Below the pieces are notes generated by a model. It saw nothing but the letters and a program-made list of their open reading frames with translations, searched no databases and was not told where the DNA came from. Both the position numbers and the translations under genes were made by a program. A stretch of 64,000 nucleotides of DNA from Streptomyces violaceusniger Tu 4113 (GTDB taxonomy: Bacteria > Actinomycetota > Actinomycetes > Streptomycetales > Streptomycetaceae): contig NC_015957.1 of NCBI RefSeq assembly GCF_000147815.2, forward strand, positions 2,852,001 through 2,916,000, read 5' to 3'. Of the stretch, positions 48,605 to 58,125 are shown piece after piece (positions within the stretch are counted from its first letter, which is position 1; each line of letters starts with the position of its first letter).

Positions 48605-50095
48605 TCAGCGGCCGTGGGTGCTGTGCGTGTCCTGGATCCGCTGCCACGACTTCGGCCGCACCGGCGTCTTGGCCGGGCTCAGCTCCGCCGCCCGCGCCTG
48701 CGCCGCGGCCGGCTTCGACGGGGTGAACAGCCAGGTGTCGAAGAGCGTGGCCAGCGGCTTGCCGGACACCTTCTCCGCGTAGGTCACGAAGTCCTTGACC
48801 GAGGCGTTTCCGTACCGGTTCTCCGTCGTCCAGCCCTTGAGGATCGCGAAGAAGTCCTTGTCGCCGATGTGGTTCCGCAGCGCCTGGAGGGCCAGCGCGC
48901 CCCGGTCGTACACCGCGTCATGGAACTGGTTCTCCGGCCCCGGGTTGCCCGGCTCGACCTTCCAGAAGGGGTCGTCGGCCGGGTAGGAGGCGTAGGTGTA
49001 GTCCGCCAGCTCCTGCGCGGTGCCCTCGCCCTCCTTCTCCGACCACAGCCACTGGGCGTAGCTGGCGAAGCCCTCGTTGATCCAGATGTCGCGCCAGTCC
49101 TTCAGCGAGACGCTGTCGCCGAACCACTGATGGGCCAGCTCATGCACGATCAGCGAGGTGTTCGCGCCCTTGGCGAACCCCTTCGGGCTGTAGAACGGCC
49201 GGGTCTGGGTCTCCAGCGCGTAGCCCGTGGGCACATTGGGCACATAGCCGCCCAGCGCGTCGAAGGGGTACGGGCCGAAGACGGTGGACTCCCAGTCCAC
49301 GATCTCCGCCGACCGCTCCACGCTCGCCCGCGCCGCCCCCGCGTTGTCCCCGAGGTCCTTGCTGTAGGCGTTGATCACCGGCAGACCGTTGGCGGTCGTG
49401 TCCGTCGTGATGTCGAACTTGCCGACCGCCAGCGTGGCCAGATACGTGGCCTGTGGCTTGCTGGAGCGCCAGTTGTAGCGCGTCCAGCCGAGCTGGGAGC
49501 TGGTCGACTGCAGGGTGCCGTTGCTGATCGCCTGCGTTCCGTCCGGCACCGCCACCGACACGTCGTAGGTGGCCTTGTCGAGCGGATGGTCATTGCTCGG
49601 GAACCACCACCACGCCGACTCCGGCTCATTGGCCGCGATCCCGCCGTCCGGGGTGCGCAGCCACGAGGTGAACCCGCTCGCCACCACCTTCGAGGGGGTG
49701 CCGCTGTAGCGCACGACCACGGTGAAGGGGCGGTCGGAGGTCAGCGGCGCGGCCGGGGTGATCTCCAGCTCATGGTCGCCGGTCTTGGTGAACGCGGCCT
49801 TCTTCCCGCCCACCAGCACCTCGCTCACATCGAGCGCGAAGTCCAGGTTGAACCGGGACAGATCCTGCCGGGCGTCGGCCACGATCGTCGCCGTGCCCTC
49901 CAGCCGGTCCGTCTTCGGCTGGTACTTCAGCCGAAGGTCGTAATGGGAGACGTCGTACCCGCCGTTGCCGTACGAGGGGTAGTAGGAGTCCCCGATGCCG
50001 GGGGCGCCGGGCGTGGCATCGGCCGCCGACGCCGGGATCGCCAGCAGCAGGCAGGCCGCGGCCGCGCCCGGGACGAGAAGTCTGTGGTGACGCAC
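48605..50095 (-). CDS. Secreted M1-family metallopeptidase
   Basis: A 496-residue secreted zinc aminopeptidase. The signal peptide spans residues 1 to about 25 (LLVPGAAAACLLLAIPASAA). The M1 active site is intact: zinc ligands His318 and His322 with catalytic Glu319 in VHELAHQWFGD, third ligand Glu341 in WINEGFASY. The exopeptidase GxMEN motif is altered (GYALETQ), which fits the secreted actinomycete group. The gene is shorter than classical aminopeptidase N because the C-terminal helical domain is reduced. A GTG start has GGAGGA close by. It diverges from the S15 peptidase gene, and both exported products act on external peptides. Confidence 0.93.
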   Translation of the reverse strand: MRHHRLLVPGAAAACLLLAIPASAADATPGAPGIGDSYYPSYGNGGYDVSHYDLRLKYQPKTDRLEGTATIVADARQDLSRFNLDFALDVSEVLVGGKKAAFTKTGDHELEITPAAPLTSDRPFTVVVRYSGTPSKVVASGFTSWLRTPDGGIAANEPESAWWWFPSNDHPLDKATYDVSVAVPDGTQAISNGTLQSTSSQLGWTRYNWRSSKPQATYLATLAVGKFDITTDTTANGLPVINAYSKDLGDNAGAARASVERSAEIVDWESTVFGPYPFDALGGYVPNVPTGYALETQTRPFYSPKGFAKGANTSLIVHELAHQWFGDSVSLKDWRDIWINEGFASYAQWLWSEKEGEGTAQELADYTYASYPADDPFWKVEPGNPGPENQFHDAVYDRGALALQALRNHIGDKDFFAILKGWTTENRYGNASVKDFVTYAEKVSGKPLATLFDTWLFTPSKPAAAQARAAELSPAKTPVRPKSWQRIQDTHSTHGR

Positions 50096-50280
50096 GAGTC
50101 CTCCAACTCGTAGGGGAGAACGATCACTCGTGACCTTATGTACTTCTCACACGCACCTCACGTCCATCACGCCGTCCGACATCCAATCGACATCCGGCCG
50201 CAACGCGAATCGACTCGGACACGATCGCGACACGTATCGCCCTCTTCTGTACGGGAGTTGACTCGCGCTACCGTCCGGCC

Positions 50281-52338
50281 GTGCTGCTACAGACGCGGAC
50301 ACCCCGCATCCCCTGGACCACGCTTGTGCTGTCGGCGGTCACCGCGCTGGTCGCGGCCGCCATATCCCTGCTGCCACCGCTCGGCGCCCCGGCCGCCCAT
50401 GCCGCCTCCGCCGCTTCCGCCGCTTCCGGCGCTTCCGGCGCTTCCGGCGCGCCGAGCGCACCGGACAGCAGATCCGAGAGCAGACCCGTCTACTCCTACG
50501 AGAACGCCATCCGGGAATCGGTATGGGTGGACACCACGATCGACGGCGACGCGGACGGAGAGACCGACCGGGTCGCCGTCGACATCGTGCGGCCGCGCGA
50601 ACCCGCCGCGCAGGGCCGCCGCGTCCCCGTCATCATGGACGCCAGCCCGTACTACTCCTGCTGCGGACGCGGCAACGAGAGCCAGACCAAGACCTATGAC
50701 GCCGCCGGGAACCCGGTCCTCTTCCCGCTCTTCTACGACAACTACTTCGTACCGCGCGGCTACGCCACCGTCCTGGTCGACCTCGCCGGAACCAACCGCT
50801 CCGACGGCTGTGTGGACGTCGGCGGCCGCTCCGACATCCTGTCCGCCAAGGCCGTGGTCGACTGGCTGAACGGCCGCGCGACGGCGTACTCCACCCGCAG
50901 CGGTGGGCAGCCGGTGAAGGCGAGCTGGTCCAACGGCGCCACCGGCATGATCGGCAAGAGCTACGACGGCACCGTCGCCAACGGGGTCGCCGCCACCGGC
51001 GTCAACGGGCTCAAGACCATCGTGCCCATCGGCGGCATCTCCTCCTGGTACGACTACTACTTCGCCAAGGGCGCCGCGCTCTACGACTCCGGCCCCGACG
51101 GACTCTCGGACGCCGTCGAGAGCGATGACGCCCACGCCCGCTGCGCCGCCGTACAGAAACGTCTCGTCGAGGGCGCCCCGCGCAGCGGCGACTGGATCGG
51201 TCTGTGGAGCGAGCGCGACTATGTGCCGGCCGCGGACAAGGTGCGGGCCAGCGTCTTCGCCGTCCACGGTGCGCAGGACCTCAACGTCCGCACCAAGCAC
51301 CTCGGGCAGTGGTGGAACGCCCTCGCCGACGCGGGCGTCGAGCGCAAGATCTGGCTCTCGCAGACCGGGCATGTCGACCCGTTCGACTTCCGGCGCGGAG
51401 AGTGGGTGCGCACTCTGCACCGCTGGTTCGACCACTACCTGCTCGGCATCGACAACGGCATCGAGCGCGAGCCGATGGCCGATGTCGAGCGCGCCCCCGA
51501 CCAGTGGTCCACCGACCGGGTCTGGCCCCCGTCCGGCACCCGGCAGACCACATTGCGTCCGCGCGGCGGCGCCACGGCCGGAGTGGGCGTGCTCGGCACG
51601 GAGCAGGCCGAACCCGGCGCGACCGAGACCTTCACCGACGACCCCGCGCTGAGCGAGGCCGACTGGTCCGCGGCCATCGACACCTCGACGCCCGGCAAGG
51701 CGGGCTTCACCACCGGTCCGCTGACGAAGGACCTGCGGCTGTCCGGCTCCGGCACGGTCACCGTCACCGCCACGCCCTCCACCGCGAGCGCCCACCTCTC
51801 CGCGGTCCTGGTCGACCTCGGCCCGGCCACCATCCGGAACTACACGGCGAGCGGCGAGGGCATCACCACCCTCGACCGGCGCAGTTGCTGGGGCAGCAGC
51901 ACGGCGGGCGACAGCGCCTGCTTCAAGGAGACGACCGCGGACCGGGCCGACGTCGACTACACGGTCTTCAGCCGCGGCTGGGCCGACCTCGGCAACTTCG
52001 CGGACGACGGCAAGGGCCGCCCGCTGACCCCGGGCAAGGCGTACACCATCACCCTGGACCTCGCGGCCACCGACCATGTCGTCCCGGCCGGACACCGCCT
52101 CGGCCTGATCATCGCCGGCACCGACGCGGGCCTTCTCGAACCGCCGTCCACCACGCCGCGGCTGACCCTGGACCTGCCCCGCACCTCGGCCCGGCTGCCG
52201 CTGGTCGGCGGCGCCCCGAAGGCCGCGGCCGCCCCCTCGCGCACGGCGGCCACACCGCCCCTGAAGGGCGTACGGGCCCCGCGGCACCGCACCCCGCTCC
52301 CGTCCACGTCCACGTCCACCCACTCCACCCTCGACTGA
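50281..52338 (+). CDS. Secreted Xaa-Pro dipeptidyl-peptidase (S15/CocE-like)
   Basis: A 685-residue secreted serine peptidase/esterase. The signal peptide (residues about 1-42) is followed by an Ala/Ser/Gly stretch from simple repeats (ASAASAASGASGASGA). The S15 triad is visible: Ser227 in GKSYDG, Asp333 in HGAQDLNV, His364 in TGHVDPFD. A C-terminal jelly-roll domain (LDLAATDHVVPAGHRLGLII) completes the CocE/X-Pro plan. It would remove X-Pro dipeptides from peptides, complementing the M1 and M14 enzymes beside it. GTG 50281 lacks a ribosome binding site, and TACCGT six bases before it may be the -10 of a leaderless message. Confidence 0.92.
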   Translation: MLLQTRTPRIPWTTLVLSAVTALVAAAISLLPPLGAPAAHAASAASAASGASGASGAPSAPDSRSESRPVYSYENAIRESVWVDTTIDGDADGETDRVAVDIVRPREPAAQGRRVPVIMDASPYYSCCGRGNESQTKTYDAAGNPVLFPLFYDNYFVPRGYATVLVDLAGTNRSDGCVDVGGRSDILSAKAVVDWLNGRATAYSTRSGGQPVKASWSNGATGMIGKSYDGTVANGVAATGVNGLKTIVPIGGISSWYDYYFAKGAALYDSGPDGLSDAVESDDAHARCAAVQKRLVEGAPRSGDWIGLWSERDYVPAADKVRASVFAVHGAQDLNVRTKHLGQWWNALADAGVERKIWLSQTGHVDPFDFRRGEWVRTLHRWFDHYLLGIDNGIEREPMADVERAPDQWSTDRVWPPSGTRQTTLRPRGGATAGVGVLGTEQAEPGATETFTDDPALSEADWSAAIDTSTPGKAGFTTGPLTKDLRLSGSGTVTVTATPSTASAHLSAVLVDLGPATIRNYTASGEGITTLDRRSCWGSSTAGDSACFKETTADRADVDYTVFSRGWADLGNFADDGKGRPLTPGKAYTITLDLAATDHVVPAGHRLGLIIAGTDAGLLEPPSTTPRLTLDLPRTSARLPLVGGAPKAAAAPSRTAATPPLKGVRAPRHRTPLPSTSTSTHSTLD

Positions 52339-52467
52339 GCCCCGCGCCGGTGGGGGCCGCGCCGCCATGGCCAATGGCGGCGCGGCACCCACCGGCGGCG
52401 GGCCCTGACAGGACGCCGGCACCGACCGATATCGCCCCCGTATCCCTCTCATCCCAGGAGGTCCTTC

Positions 52468-53790
52468 GTGTTCACGCGGTCACCCCTCATCCGCAGCGCC
52501 GCTTGCGGCGCGATCGGTGCGCTGCTGACCGGGGCGTTCCTCAGCGCGCCCGCGCGGGCCGAGCAGCGTCCGCCGCGTACGGGGTTCGAGATCAGCCATG
52601 GCGCACGGTGGACCACCGAGGCCGAGGAGGCGGACTTCCTCGCGGCCGTCGACAAGTCCGCCCCGCGCGTGGCCGTCGACCGGATCGGCGCCACCGCGCA
52701 GGGGCGCCCGCTGCGGCTGGTGCGGATCGGCGCCCCGGCCGCACCCGCCGACCCGGGCAAAGCGGCGCGCGGCAACGTCCTGCTGCTGATCTGCTCCCAG
52801 CACGGCGACGAGCCCTCCGGCCGCGAGGCATGTCTGTCCACCGTCCGCGACCTCGCCTACGCCAAGGACCGCCGGACCCGACGCTTCCTGGAGCGCACCC
52901 AGGTTCTCGTCGTGCCGACCGCCAACCCCGACGGCCGCGCCGCCGACACCCGCGGCAACTCCGACGGCGTGGACATCAACCGCGACCATGTCGCCCTCAC
53001 CACCGCCGAGTCCCGGGCGATGGCGGGCGTCATCCGCGACTGGCGCCCGGACACCGTCTACGACCTGCATGAGTACGGCGCGACCGTCCCGTACTACCTG
53101 AAGGACCTGCTGGCGCTGTGGCCGCGCAACCTCAACACCCAGGACCCGGTGCACCATGAGGCGCGGACCCTGTCGGACACCTATGTGCGCCCGAGCGTCG
53201 AGGCCGCGGGCCACACCACCGGCGTCTACGGCATCTGGACCGACCCCGAGACCGGGGAGCCGGTCAAGCAGGTGGCGGGCGATGGACAGGAGCGGATCCT
53301 GCGGAACACCGCGGGCGTCAAGCACTCCGTAGGGCTGCTGGTCGAGACCCGGGTCGACCCGCTCACCGACGCCGAGAAGGCCGACCCCGCCGTCAACAAC
53401 CGCCGCCGGGTGGGCTCCCATCTGGCCGCCCTGAACGGCGCCTTCGACTTCATCACCGAGCGGCGCGGCCGGATCGAGGCGGCCACGACGGCGGCGCGGC
53501 TGGCCGGCTTCGCGGACCGGGGCCCGGTCTACCTCGGCGGCGCGGACAACGAACCGCCGGAGGAGGGCACGGTCCTGCAGGATCCGCCCTGCGGCTACCG
53601 GCTGGACGCCGCCCAATACGACGAGGTGCGGGACGAACTGGCCCTGCACGGGGTGACGGTCAAGCCCGCCAAGGGCGACGCAGGTGCCTTCGTACCGCTG
53701 CGCCAGTCGGCCCGCGCGCTCGTACCGCTGCTGCTGGACGGCCGCGCCGCGTACCACCTCACCGCCGGGCAGCCGGTGGACAAATGCTGA
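52468..53790 (+). CDS. Secreted M14-family zinc carboxypeptidase
   Basis: A 440-residue secreted metallocarboxypeptidase-like protein with a signal peptide (residues 1-31, ending APARA). The zinc site is intact: His112 and Glu115 in HGDEPSG, His201 in YDLHEYG; catalytic Glu293 is in LLVETRVDP. After the catalytic domain the last 90 residues (from [19 protein letters not shown]) are an extra part with two Cys. GTG 52468 has a perfect AGGAGGTC ribosome binding site 5-6 bases upstream. It is the third exported peptidase gene in a row. Confidence 0.92.
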   Translation: MFTRSPLIRSAACGAIGALLTGAFLSAPARAEQRPPRTGFEISHGARWTTEAEEADFLAAVDKSAPRVAVDRIGATAQGRPLRLVRIGAPAAPADPGKAARGNVLLLICSQHGDEPSGREACLSTVRDLAYAKDRRTRRFLERTQVLVVPTANPDGRAADTRGNSDGVDINRDHVALTTAESRAMAGVIRDWRPDTVYDLHEYGATVPYYLKDLLALWPRNLNTQDPVHHEARTLSDTYVRPSVEAAGHTTGVYGIWTDPETGEPVKQVAGDGQERILRNTAGVKHSVGLLVETRVDPLTDAEKADPAVNNRRRVGSHLAALNGAFDFITERRGRIEAATTAARLAGFADRGPVYLGGADNEPPEEGTVLQDPPCGYRLDAAQYDEVRDELALHGVTVKPAKGDAGAFVPLRQSARALVPLLLDGRAAYHLTAGQPVDKC

Positions 53791-53817
53791 CATGACGCTT
53801 TGATGGCATACTAAAGC

Positions 53818-53836
53818 ACCGGCCTCGGCGGCCGGT
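53818..53836 (+). terminator. Hairpin after the M14 gene
   Basis: ACCGGCC (53818-53824) and GGCCGGT (53830-53836) form a 7-base-pair stem with a 5-base loop in the 115-base gap between the M14 and BCCT genes. It could be the peptidase terminator. No T run follows. Confidence 0.4.
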
Positions 53837-53905
53837 TGGCATGCATCCAAGAGTCCTGGGTAGCCGGAAATCCGTCAGCCAAACCCCCAGTGAAAGGTTT
53901 TTTGC

Positions 53906-55702
53906 GTGCCGCAGACAGGTACAAGCGCGGGGGACGTCGGCGGCGATCCCCCGGCCACCGTGGATACTCCCGGCGCCGACTCCGCCGGGCCCCATGCGGC
54001 CCCCCGGACGGACCGCGTGGTGTTCGGCGTTTCCGCCGCGCTCACGCTGGCCTTCGTCATCTGGGGGTCCGTTGCCAGCGACACCCTGGAGAGAGTCTCG
54101 GACAGCATGCTCTCCGGGCTCATACACAACGGCGGATGGGCCTTCGTCCTGGCCGCGTCGGGGTTTGTCATCTTCGCCCTCTGGCTGGCCATGAGCCGCT
54201 ACGGCAAGATCACCCTCGGACAGGAGGGCGAGGAACCCGAATTCCGCACCGTCTCATGGGTCGCGATGATGTTCAGCGCGGGCATGGGCATCGGTCTGAT
54301 GTTCTACGGCGTGAGTGAGCCGCTGTCGCACTTCGTCTCCCCGCCGCCCGGGACCGACCCCGGCAGCGCGGCCGAGAAGATGCAGACCGCGATGTCCACC
54401 ACGCTCTTCCACTGGACGCTGCACCCCTGGGCCATCTACGCGGTCGTCGGCCTGGCCATCGCGTACAGCACCTTCCGCCGTGGCCGCCGGCAGACGATCA
54501 GCGCGGTCTTCACCCCGCTCATCGGCTCGAAGAACGCCAACGGCTGGGTCGGCCGGGTCATCGACATCCTGGCCATCTTCGCCACGCTCTTCGGCTCCGC
54601 CGCATCGCTCGGCCTCGGCGCGCTGCAGATCGGCAGTGGTATCGAGGTGCTGGGCTGGAAGAGCGACGTGGGCACCGGGCTGCTGGTCGCCGTCATCGCG
54701 ATCCTGACGGTCGCCTTCATCGCGTCCGCCGTCTCGGGTGTCGCCAAGGGCATCCAGTGGCTGTCCAACATCAATATGGTGCTGGCGCTCTTCCTCGCGG
54801 TCTTCGTCTTCGTGGCCGGTCCGACGATCATCATCCTCGACCTGCTGCCGACCTCGATCGGCTCGTACATCGGCGATCTGCCGCAGCTCGTGGGCCGCAC
54901 CGAGGCCACCGGCGGCAAGTCGGTCGCGGACTGGCTGGGCAGCTGGACGGTCTTCTACTGGGCCTGGTGGATCTCCTGGACGCCGTTCGTGGGCATGTTC
55001 ATCGCCCGGATCAGCCGCGGCCGCACCATCCGGCAGTTCGTGGGCGGCGTGATCCTGGTCCCGAGCTCCGTCAGCCTGCTCTGGTTCGCCATCTTCGGCG
55101 GTTCGTCGATGAAGCTCCAGGCCGCGGGCCGGCTGGGGAAGGAATCCACCCCCGAGGGGCAGCTTTTCGGGGTGCTTGACCAGTACCCGATCGCCGGCGT
55201 GATGAGCGTGCTGGTGATGATCCTGGTCGGTATCTTCTTCGTCTCCGGCGCCGACGCGGCGTCCATCGTGATGGGCACGCTCTCGCAGAAGGGCGCCTTC
55301 GAGCCGACCCGCTTCGTCGTCATCTTCTGGGGCGTGACCACGGGCGCGGTGGCGGCCGTGATGCTGCTCATCGGCGGCGGCGGTGGGGACGCCCTCACCG
55401 GATTGCAGAACCTGACGATCCTGGTGGCCGCGCCGTTCACGCTGGTGATGGTGGGGCTGTGCTGGGCGCTGCTGAAGGATCTGCGCCGCGACCCGCTGAT
55501 CGTGCGGGGCGAGCGGGGCGAGGAGGCCGTCGAGATGGCGGTCATCGCCGGTCATGAGAAGTACGACGGCGAGTTCGAGATCCGCATCGGCCCGGCGACT
55601 CCGCCCGACGCCGACTCCGACGCCTCGTCCGAGGGCGAGGACGGGGACGGGGACGGCGCGGGCCGATCGGGTGATCGGGCCTCCGCGGCCAAGAGCCGCT
55701 AG
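53906..55702 (+). CDS. BCCT-family betaine/choline transporter
   Basis: A 598-residue BCCT symporter with 12 membrane segments. The family signature WWISWTPFVGMFIARISRGR is exact, with GMGIGLMFYGVSEPLSHF, the glycine-rich helix 1 segment, also present. A Glu/Asp/Gly-rich C-terminal tail of about 40 residues (DASSEGEDGDGDGAG) may act in osmosensing, as known for BetP, but this is not certain. Substrate is likely glycine betaine or choline, which matches the choline-type operon at 9.9-14.4 kb. The GTG start has AAAGG 8 bases before it. Confidence 0.94.
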   Translation: MPQTGTSAGDVGGDPPATVDTPGADSAGPHAAPRTDRVVFGVSAALTLAFVIWGSVASDTLERVSDSMLSGLIHNGGWAFVLAASGFVIFALWLAMSRYGKITLGQEGEEPEFRTVSWVAMMFSAGMGIGLMFYGVSEPLSHFVSPPPGTDPGSAAEKMQTAMSTTLFHWTLHPWAIYAVVGLAIAYSTFRRGRRQTISAVFTPLIGSKNANGWVGRVIDILAIFATLFGSAASLGLGALQIGSGIEVLGWKSDVGTGLLVAVIAILTVAFIASAVSGVAKGIQWLSNINMVLALFLAVFVFVAGPTIIILDLLPTSIGSYIGDLPQLVGRTEATGGKSVADWLGSWTVFYWAWWISWTPFVGMFIARISRGRTIRQFVGGVILVPSSVSLLWFAIFGGSSMKLQAAGRLGKESTPEGQLFGVLDQYPIAGVMSVLVMILVGIFFVSGADAASIVMGTLSQKGAFEPTRFVVIFWGVTTGAVAAVMLLIGGGGGDALTGLQNLTILVAAPFTLVMVGLCWALLKDLRRDPLIVRGERGEEAVEMAVIAGHEKYDGEFEIRIGPATPPDADSDASSEGEDGDGDGAGRSGDRASAAKSR

Positions 55703-55885
55703 CCGCTCCGGCCGCCCCCGCGGGGCGCGGCTGTGACACCTGCCGCCCGGACCCGATCGGTCCGGGCGGCGCGTCGTGGTGTCCCCAGCATTGGCCGCCT
55801 CCTCCACGGCGTAAGCGGCGACCCGGGCCGCCCGGCGCACCGCCGGTTTCCCCTGATACCGCCCCGTAACGGGAATACTTGGGGC

Positions 55886-56932
55886 ATGACCTCCGAGTAC
55901 GTGACGTTCGGGCTGGCGCCGGCGATGCGCGCGGGCGGTGTGCTGGCCGATGGCGCGTACCAAACCCACCGCGACTTCCTGGACTTCGTGGTGGACGGCA
56001 GGCCCCTGCTGGTGCGCCTCGCCGACCTCGACGCGGTCTCACCGCTCGCCGCCGACGTCGGGCCCTCCGCCCTCGCCGAGCAGGTGCGCAGACTGCTGCT
56101 GGAGGAGGCGGAGACGCCGCTGGAGGGAAGCCGGTGTGTCATCTACGGCTGCCCGGAGTGCGAGGGGCTGGAGTGCGGGGCCGTCACCGCTGTCATCGAG
56201 CGGGACGGCCCGGACGTCGTCTGGCGTGACTTCGTCTGGCAGACCGACGAGACCCCGGACGTCGAGCGCGACGGCTACCACGACATCGGCCCCTACCGCT
56301 TCCGCGGCGAGCAGTACCGGACCGCGCTGAAGCGGCTGCTGACCGCCGACGGCGCGCCCGCGCCCGAGGTCCCGACGGGCCCGAGGGCGCTGCTGATCGG
56401 GCAGCGCGCCGCCGTCCTCGCCAAGCTGGCCGCCGCGCTGCGCACCATCGGCATCGGCGCCGAGATCACCCTGGACGCGGTGGGCGCCCACGCGGATGAG
56501 CTGCGCAAATACGGTGCGGTAGTCTTCGGCCGGACGGTGGGCCCGGGCGAGCGTGACGCGGTCCGGGACGCCTTCGCGGCGGCGCGCTCCGACGCGGTGT
56601 GCGTCACCGCGCTCGCCCCGATCGTCCCCCTGCTCGTCGCCCAGGTCGAACAGGCCCTGGACCGCACCCCGCGCGACCGCCGCCGCCTCCTGGGCCTGAC
56701 GACGGTGGCGGGCGGCGCCGAGGCCATGGTCGAGGTGGCGTCCGCCTGCCGGGTAAGGCTGGCGGCCCACCGCCTGGACCGGCTGTCCCGGCCCCATGCG
56801 CGCGAACTCTTCGACGCCGTCCTGGACCCGGGCACCCACCACATCCCCCTGGACCCCCGCGCCCTCCGCGGCCGGTCCTTCCTGACGGCCCGCACGAGCG
56901 ACGCGGTACGGGTCACTCCCGTGGAACGGTAA
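55886..56932 (+). CDS. Conserved protein with Cys-rich N-terminal part, unknown function
   Basis: A 348-residue protein. Residues 1-165 form one domain with a Cys cluster, Cys89, Cys92 and Cys97 in YGCPECEGLECG, suitable for binding a metal. Residues about 170-345 look like a Rossmann-type domain (RALLIGQRAAVLAKLAAALR, KYGAVVFGRTVGPGERDAVR, RRLLGLTTVAGGAEAMVEVA). I do not recognise a named family, though similar proteins are sometimes called oxidoreductases. ATG 55886 is supported by the conserved-looking start TSEYVTFGLAPAMRAGGVLA. The upstream frame has no recognisable sequence. Confidence 0.75.
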   Translation: MTSEYVTFGLAPAMRAGGVLADGAYQTHRDFLDFVVDGRPLLVRLADLDAVSPLAADVGPSALAEQVRRLLLEEAETPLEGSRCVIYGCPECEGLECGAVTAVIERDGPDVVWRDFVWQTDETPDVERDGYHDIGPYRFRGEQYRTALKRLLTADGAPAPEVPTGPRALLIGQRAAVLAKLAAALRTIGIGAEITLDAVGAHADELRKYGAVVFGRTVGPGERDAVRDAFAAARSDAVCVTALAPIVPLLVAQVEQALDRTPRDRRRLLGLTTVAGGAEAMVEVASACRVRLAAHRLDRLSRPHARELFDAVLDPGTHHIPLDPRALRGRSFLTARTSDAVRVTPVER

Positions 56933-57065
56933 GGGCGGCAGCCGACCCCACGCGCTCCCACCGGATGCCCCGAGGCTCCCGCCGGGCCGGGCGCCGCGCC
57001 GCTGGAGAACTGCCTGCCAGGCCCCGCCCGGCCGCATCCCAGCGCCTGCCATCGCCGCGACCGGG

Positions 57066-57440
57066 CGGCCGCACCCGCCCTGACCGGCCCGACCAGTGGC
57101 TGCCTTCCGGCCTGAGCGAGCCGCACCTGCCCTGGCCGGCCCGACCAGTGGCTGCCTTCCGGCTTGGGCGAGCCGCACCTGCCCTGGCCGGGCTGGCCGG
57201 TGGCTGCCTTCCGGCTTGGGCGAGCCGCACCTGCCCTGGCCGGGCTGGCCGGTGGCTGCCTTCCGGCTTGGGCGAGCCGCACCTGCCCTGGCCGGGCTGG
57301 CCGGTGGCTGCCTTCCGGCTTGAGCGAGCCGCACCTGCCCTGGCCGGGCTGGCCGGTGGCTGCCTTCCGGCTTGAGCGAGCCGCACCTGCCCTGGCCGGG
57401 CTGGCCGGTGGCTGCCTTCCCGCTTGAGTGGGCCGCATCC
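57066..57440. repeat. 52-base minisatellite
   Basis: GAGCCGCACCTGCCCTGGCC recurs at 57118, 57170, 57222, 57274, 57326 and 57378, exactly 52 bases apart, with partial copies at both edges. The unit is not a multiple of three, so a reading frame shifts from unit to unit and the block is not coding. Rest of the gap to 57931 is GC-rich and shows no gene. Confidence 0.85.
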
Positions 57441-57931
57441 GCCGTCACCCCGGCTCGCCAGTGCCTGCCTTCCGACCCGCGAGCGGGCCCGCACCCCGCT
57501 CCACCCGCTCCCATCCGGCCGACCGCGTGGGCGCTCCGACCCCTGGCACGGCCCGCGCCCCGCTCCCACTCGCCGCCACCCGGCTGACCGCGCAGGCGCG
57601 CCGGGCCCCTGACGCGGCAGCCCGCGCCCGCACTCGCGCGATCGCTTTGGGCACCTCCACGGGCCCCGGGGAGCCCGATCGGCCTGGGACGCGCGTGGCT
57701 CGGGCCGGATCAGGAGGGGACAGCCCCGCTGCGCGCAGTCGCCAAGCCCCGGAGTAGGGGAGGGGAGAGCGTTGGGGACAACGTCCAGCGGCGGTTGGGG
57801 ATGCCACACGCGATGGTGACAACGTGGCGCACCAGCTCTCAGTGGTGGCCGGAGGCGTGCCTGCCAGGCGCCGCGGGGCCGAGTCGGCCCCAGCCCACCG
57901 CCCCTGGCCTGGCCGGACGCCCTTCGGGCGG

Positions 57932-57982
57932 GTCCTCAATCGCCGGACGGGCTGATAGTCAGCCCATCCGGCGATTGAGGAC
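57932..57982. terminator. Long inverted repeat, bidirectional terminator element
   Basis: Two 24-base arms (57932-57955 and 57959-57982) with a single mismatch and a three-base loop. The arm core TCAATCGCCGGA is shared with the 71-base repeats near 40.4 kb. It lies in the 1.2-kb region between the converging 55886 gene and tex. Such elements are dispersed through Streptomyces chromosomes and are expected to end transcription both ways. Confidence 0.8.
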
Positions 57983-58125
57983 CGGGGCCCGGGGCGGAGC
58001 CCCACGCGCGGCGGAGCCGCATATCGACAGGAGCCGGGAAGGGGCGGGTAGGGGAAAGCAGCCTCCGCCCGGCCTCGCCGTCATGGCGGGGCCGGGCGGA
58101 GGCGAATCCGGTGTTGCCCGGAGGG

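Noticed and set aside
53791..53905. Riboswitch upstream of the BCCT gene
   Set aside because: The leader is short. I could not match it to the cores of c-di-AMP, glycine, cobalamin or SAM riboswitches; only a small hairpin is evident.
57096..57427. Open frames in the 52-base repeats
   Set aside because: The period is not a multiple of three, so each frame changes peptide every unit; the three frames carry the same peptides shifted.
57066..57440. CRISPR array
   Set aside because: The whole 52-base unit is repeated, with no variable spacer part.
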